Positions 6,351 to 8,356 of a stretch of 8,356 bases of DNA are shown in pieces (positions within the stretch are counted from its first letter, which is position 1; each line of letters opens with the position of its first letter). Origin of the DNA: Colimorpha_A sp900556615. GTDB lineage: Bacteria > Bacillota > Clostridia > Oscillospirales > CAG-272. The stretch is taken from contig CAVBUH010000053.1 of the NCBI GenBank assembly GCA_963598415.1, positions 1-8,356 of the forward strand, written 5' to 3'. The translations under genes and the position numbers were made by a program. Below the pieces are notes generated by a model. It was not told the DNA's origin and ran no database searches. It was given only the letters and a program-made list of their open reading frames with translations.

Positions 6351-6375
6351 AAGAAGGGGGCATCTCTGCCCCTTT
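6351..6375 (-). terminator. GC-rich hairpin after tetR, possible partial terminator
   Basis: On the minus strand AAAGGGGCA, GAGA, TGCCCCCTTT can form a strong stem with one bulged C, followed by CTT after the stem. The T-run is short and interrupted, so termination is likely incomplete. It lies 12 bases after the tetR stop and before the ABC genes, where it would lower ABC expression relative to tetR. Confidence 0.5.
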
Positions 6376-6386
6376 AATAATGCGCC

Positions 6387-7007
6387 TCAATCGATTCCCA
6401 ATAACCTCTGCCAACCGGCAAAGAAGAAATCGCAGACAGCATTTACATATTCTAACGCATCTTCTTTGGGAAAATCATGCGCCACAACCTCGAAAATACC
6501 GTTGAACAACGCGCTTGCCAACATATGATTTATGTCTCTGCGTACCGTTTTCACCGATGTACCGTTTTCTTGCAGAACACGCATAAACCTTTCTGTGCTG
6601 TCCGTTTCATATTCTATCATACGGTCGATGTAACGGTCATAACTTGAACCGGCACTATGACATACAATGAGTTTGAACGTATCGAAATATTCATAAATTA
6701 TATCTATCACCGTGCGCATCTTGCTTGATGTGTATGTTTGCATCTCCGCTACCTGTTGTGTTGCGGGAAACTCGGCAAATTCTTCCTGAACATCGGAAAA
6801 ATAAGAATACAGTTTATCCGCCCCCTCTTTCACAAGTGCGGAAAACAATTCGTTCTTATCCGCAAAACGGCTGTACAGCATTCCGGTCGTAAATCCGGCT
6901 TTTTCGGCAATCGTGCGCATGGAAGCATCTGCAAATCCCTTTTGCATAAATTCCTCTTTTGCACACTCCAAAATCTGCCCTACCGCTTCTTCATCCTTAA
7001 ACTTCAT
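6387..7007 (-). CDS. TetR/AcrR family transcriptional regulator
   Basis: The product is 206 residues, typical of the family. The N-terminal DNA-binding domain (about 9-57) contains ILECAKEEFMQKGFADASMRTIAEKAGFTTGMLY split over helices 1 to 3, followed by SRFADKNELFSALV. This is the standard TetR_N helix-turn-helix pattern. The remainder is helical and variable, with aromatic and acidic residues, and would form the ligand pocket and dimer interface; the ligand is unknown. The ATG at 7007 has GGAGG 7 bases upstream; an ATG at 7011 is out of frame and stops after four codons. Its perfect promoter is covered by a tandem palindrome, arguing for self-repression. It is encoded directly ahead of the two ABC genes and most likely controls them. 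Confidence 0.93.
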   Translation of the reverse strand: MKFKDEEAVGQILECAKEEFMQKGFADASMRTIAEKAGFTTGMLYSRFADKNELFSALVKEGADKLYSYFSDVQEEFAEFPATQQVAEMQTYTSSKMRTVIDIIYEYFDTFKLIVCHSAGSSYDRYIDRMIEYETDSTERFMRVLQENGTSVKTVRRDINHMLASALFNGIFEVVAHDFPKEDALEYVNAVCDFFFAGWQRLLGID

Positions 7008-7018
7008 TCATTACCTCC

Positions 7019-7047
7019 GATAACATTGTTATTATAACGCCGTTATC
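7019..7047. promoter_or_regulatory. tandem palindromic operator over the tetR promoter
   Basis: Two boxes of ATAAC-N3-GTTAT sit head to tail: 7020-7032 (centre ATT) and 7034-7046 (centre GCC), with one base between. With flanking G and C the whole 29 bases form a larger symmetrical unit beginning GATAAC and ending GTTATC. It overlaps the -10 box, the predicted start (about 7024) and part of the spacer. It probably binds the adjacent TetR protein, perhaps as two dimers. Confidence 0.75.
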
Positions 7048-7059
7048 TTATTCTGTCAA
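7031..7059 (-). promoter_or_regulatory. consensus sigma-A promoter of tetR
   Basis: On the minus strand TTGACA (7054-7059), exactly 17 bases, then TATAAT (7031-7036): a perfect match to the consensus. Such a strong promoter needs repression to be useful, which fits the palindromic operator lying on it. Confidence 0.88.
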
Positions 7060-7126
7060 CAGTTTATTATTACCTTACAAAACTTTTTTATACTATCTCG
7101 GCAAACTTTAATAACATACATTTGAG

Positions 7127-7753
7127 TTATTTTTGATACTTTCCTTTTCTTTTCATCTTTATAAAATGAAAATCACAATAATTTGCCCCATCCCCGATTG
7201 TTCCCGCTCTTTCAAAACGGATTTTAGGAAGAAGCCCCGAAAAGGCAATATTGTCGTTTTCGCAAAATATTGTGCAGAGTTCTGGACAATCATACTTTAC
7301 GCAGACGTCATAATACAGGCAGGAATGAAGATTGAAATGTATTTCTTTTCCATCGCAACGCACCCACTCCGTCTTCCATGCTTCTGGCGGAAAATTCTTT
7401 GCCATATGTTTTTTGACACCCATTCGATACATTGTATAAACAAAAGGCATGCGAACAAATTTTTCATTATTTGCTTTATTGGCAAACGCGGCTTTCGTTG
7501 TTTCTTGTCTGACTTTATCTAATGCCTTCGGAATCTCTAAAATCTGTAATGCCTTATAATAACTCATAACAGGAAAAATTTTTGCCGTCATATGGTATTT
7601 GACTCTTTCACTATTACGATAATCGGCTTTACTGATAAGATCTTTGTAAATTTCAAGAGAAGTGTCAAATATCTTTTTCCCTATATCCATGCCATAAATT
7701 TCAATACAATCTTTTTCTAAAAAAGGTAAATTTGTATCATTAAATTCACTCAT
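7127..7753 (-). CDS. L-2-amino-thiazoline-4-carboxylic acid hydrolase family protein
   Basis: The product is 208 residues. The C-terminal half carries the family's recognisable pattern: YDVCVKYDCPELCTIFCENDNIAFSG split over about 148-173, then RFERAGTIGDGANYCDFHF, ending with a short basic tail. The C-x-x-D...C-D-F-H arrangement with conserved Cys, Asp and His is the likely catalytic region. The founding enzyme opens the thiazoline ring of L-2-amino-thiazoline-4-carboxylate on a route to L-cysteine. The many clostridial members have mostly unproved substrates. No signal peptide or membrane helix is seen. Its ATG lies inside the end of the AbrB-like gene (8-base overlap), so the two are translated together. 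No terminator is visible after it before the tetR promoter. Confidence 0.85.
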   Translation of the reverse strand: MSEFNDTNLPFLEKDCIEIYGMDIGKKIFDTSLEIYKDLISKADYRNSERVKYHMTAKIFPVMSYYKALQILEIPKALDKVRQETTKAAFANKANNEKFVRMPFVYTMYRMGVKKHMAKNFPPEAWKTEWVRCDGKEIHFNLHSCLYYDVCVKYDCPELCTIFCENDNIAFSGLLPKIRFERAGTIGDGANYCDFHFIKMKRKGKYQK

Positions 7754-7970
7754 TACTGTCGTGCTCTATTTTTTTGTATACGTCTACGGCAAATTTCTGC
7801 AAAACATCTGCTTTCGTTACGGCAATCCCCCACTTTTCATCGCCGAGCACGATCAGGGTGTCCCCCGCCTTTATGTCGAATTTGTCCCTCGCTTCGCGCG
7901 GAATGACGATCTGTCCGCGCTCTCCGACTTTCACCGTTCCGAAAATATAATGTCCCTTCGGTATTTGCAT
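7746..7970 (-). CDS. AbrB/MazE/SpoVT-type DNA-binding protein
   Basis: The product is 74 residues. Residues 10-50 hold the swapped-hairpin AbrB fold: GTVKVGERGQIVIPREARDK, then FDIKAGDTLIVLGDE, matching the pattern vGeRGQIvIPkeaRekl-ikpGd. Such proteins dimerise through interlocked hairpins and bind AT-rich DNA; some are antitoxins, others transition-state regulators. No toxin gene follows here. Instead the next gene is a thiazoline-carboxylate hydrolase-family enzyme that overlaps it by 8 bases. The protein may therefore regulate its own operon. The ATG at 7970 has an AGGAGGC site 6 bases upstream. The short C-terminal helix (LQKFAVDVYKKIEHDSNE) is extra to the fold. Confidence 0.9.
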   Translation of the reverse strand: MQIPKGHYIFGTVKVGERGQIVIPREARDKFDIKAGDTLIVLGDEKWGIAVTKADVLQKFAVDVYKKIEHDSNE

Positions 7971-7995
7971 AATAGCCTCCTATAAATTCATACTT

Positions 7996-8020
7996 TTCAT
8001 ATTTATATGAATATATTATA
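7996..8020 (-). promoter_or_regulatory. -10 box and AT-rich palindrome upstream of the AbrB-like gene
   Basis: On the minus strand a TATAAT lies at 8020-8015. No good -35 is found at 16-18 bases (the nearest is TTGCGC at 19), so the promoter call is moderate. Just downstream, TTCATAT (7996-8002) and ATATGAA (8005-8011) form a perfect palindrome with a 2-base centre over the predicted transcription start. It is a candidate self-binding site of the AbrB-like protein. Confidence 0.5.
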
Positions 8021-8049
8021 TCCAAGTATAAATAGGTAAGCGCAAACAA

Positions 8050-8153
8050 AAATTTATGTTAAAATATATTAAGGTAGAGCCAACGTAAATTTTAACACTG
8101 ACCTCACATTTTTGTGTCACTTTTTATGTTTAGAAAAAATAGACGGACTACTT
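8050..8153. other. AT-rich intergenic spacer with weak inverted repeats
   Basis: No gene is seen here. GTTAAAAT (8058-8065) and ATTTTAAC (8089-8096) form an 8-base inverted repeat around 23 bases. A second short stem, CACA/TGTG with TGA/TCA outside, lies near 8098-8117 and is followed by CTTTTT on the plus strand. Neither is convincing as a terminator for the minus-strand remnant. Confidence 0.4.
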
Positions 8154-8303
8154 TTACATTCTAACGCCGCATTCAAAAGCCAAAGTTAGGTACTTGCTCC
8201 CAGCATTGCGACCGTACTGCATAAGATCACGCATATCGTATTCTATGCAATCCAAATTGTCTGCCCCGAATAAAAATTGAATAAAAGGCACATTCCTGAA
8301 CTG
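8154..8303 (-). pseudogene. C-terminal remnant of an unidentified gene next to an IS end
   Basis: On the minus strand 49 codons read from the IS boundary to TAA at 8156-8154: QFRNVPFIQFLFGADNLDCI followed by EYDMRDLMQYGRNAGSKYLT and LAFECGVRM. Composition and codon use look like a real globular protein C-terminus rather than chance reading. No start codon with a ribosome site is found in the fragment, and the frame enters the IS terminal sequence upstream, closing at 8348-8346. The most likely explanation is that an insertion removed or displaced the 5' part. I do not recognise the family. Confidence 0.5.
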
Positions 8304-8356
8304 ATATGCACCCCAAAAGTTGGACACTTTTGGAGGTGCATATTTTTATGTCAAGA
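8302..8356 (+). mobile_element. left end of an IS3-like insertion sequence with transposase start
   Basis: The sequence from TG at 8302 (TGATATGCACCCC, AAAAGTTGGACA) resembles the terminal inverted repeats of IS3-family elements, which often contain CCCC-AAAAGTTGGACA. An ATG at 8348 gives MSR before the window ends, as in many OrfA transposase genes, with GGAGGTG at 8332-8338. The first 40 bases also fold as a long hairpin: arms 8304-8320 and 8326-8343 with one bulged A and a TGGAC loop. This hairpin includes the transposase ribosome site. Confidence 0.7.

Noticed and set aside
7746..7753. The AbrB/hydrolase pair as a standard MazEF-type toxin-antitoxin module
   Set aside because: The downstream protein is 208 residues with hydrolase-family motifs and shows no MazF, VapC or PIN features.

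Overview
The window looks like a chromosomal stretch of an anaerobic, probably gut-associated Clostridia-type Firmicute. This is inferred from a moderately low GC content, strong purine-rich (GGAGG-type) ribosome binding sites, near-consensus TTGACA/TATAAT promoters, and families typical of that class (DUF3793, a short flavodoxin, L-2-amino-thiazoline-4-carboxylate hydrolase, AbrB/MazE). Every gene with a clear body lies on the minus strand, so transcription runs from high to low coordinates. The exception is a transposase start at the far right edge.

From right to left: (i) 8302-8356 is the left end of an IS3-like insertion sequence, reading right. It abuts a roughly 49-codon C-terminal remnant of an unidentified gene (8154-8303). 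(ii) 7127-7970 holds an AbrB/MazE-like regulator overlapping by 8 bases with an L-2-amino-thiazoline-4-carboxylate hydrolase-family protein. (iii) 2792-7007 holds a TetR regulator followed by two translationally coupled ABC half-transporters of the YbtP/YbtQ (IrtA/IrtB) type. tetR has a perfect TTGACA-17-TATAAT promoter covered by a tandem palindromic operator. (iv) 2022-2709 holds a GNAT acetyltransferase with its own promoter, a roughly 150-base leader and an intrinsic terminator just before its ribosome binding site, which is an attenuator or riboswitch-like layout. (v) 1-1906 holds a DUF3793 - flavodoxin - heavy-metal-associated (HMA) protein - SAM methyltransferase operon with its own promoter; the last gene runs off the left edge.

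The most interesting signal is a palindrome that occurs three times: ATAAGTTCGC, four variable bases, GCGAAC. Two copies flank the promoter of the DUF3793-flavodoxin operon and one lies between tetR and the first ABC gene. Two copies share 14 identical bases (GGGCATAAGTTCGC). Flavodoxin commonly replaces ferredoxin in iron shortage, and YbtPQ/IrtAB-type transporters take up ferric siderophores. The shared box may therefore mark a metal-responsive regulon whose regulator is not in the window. It differs from the ATAAC-N3-GTTAT boxes that appear to be TetR's own operator.
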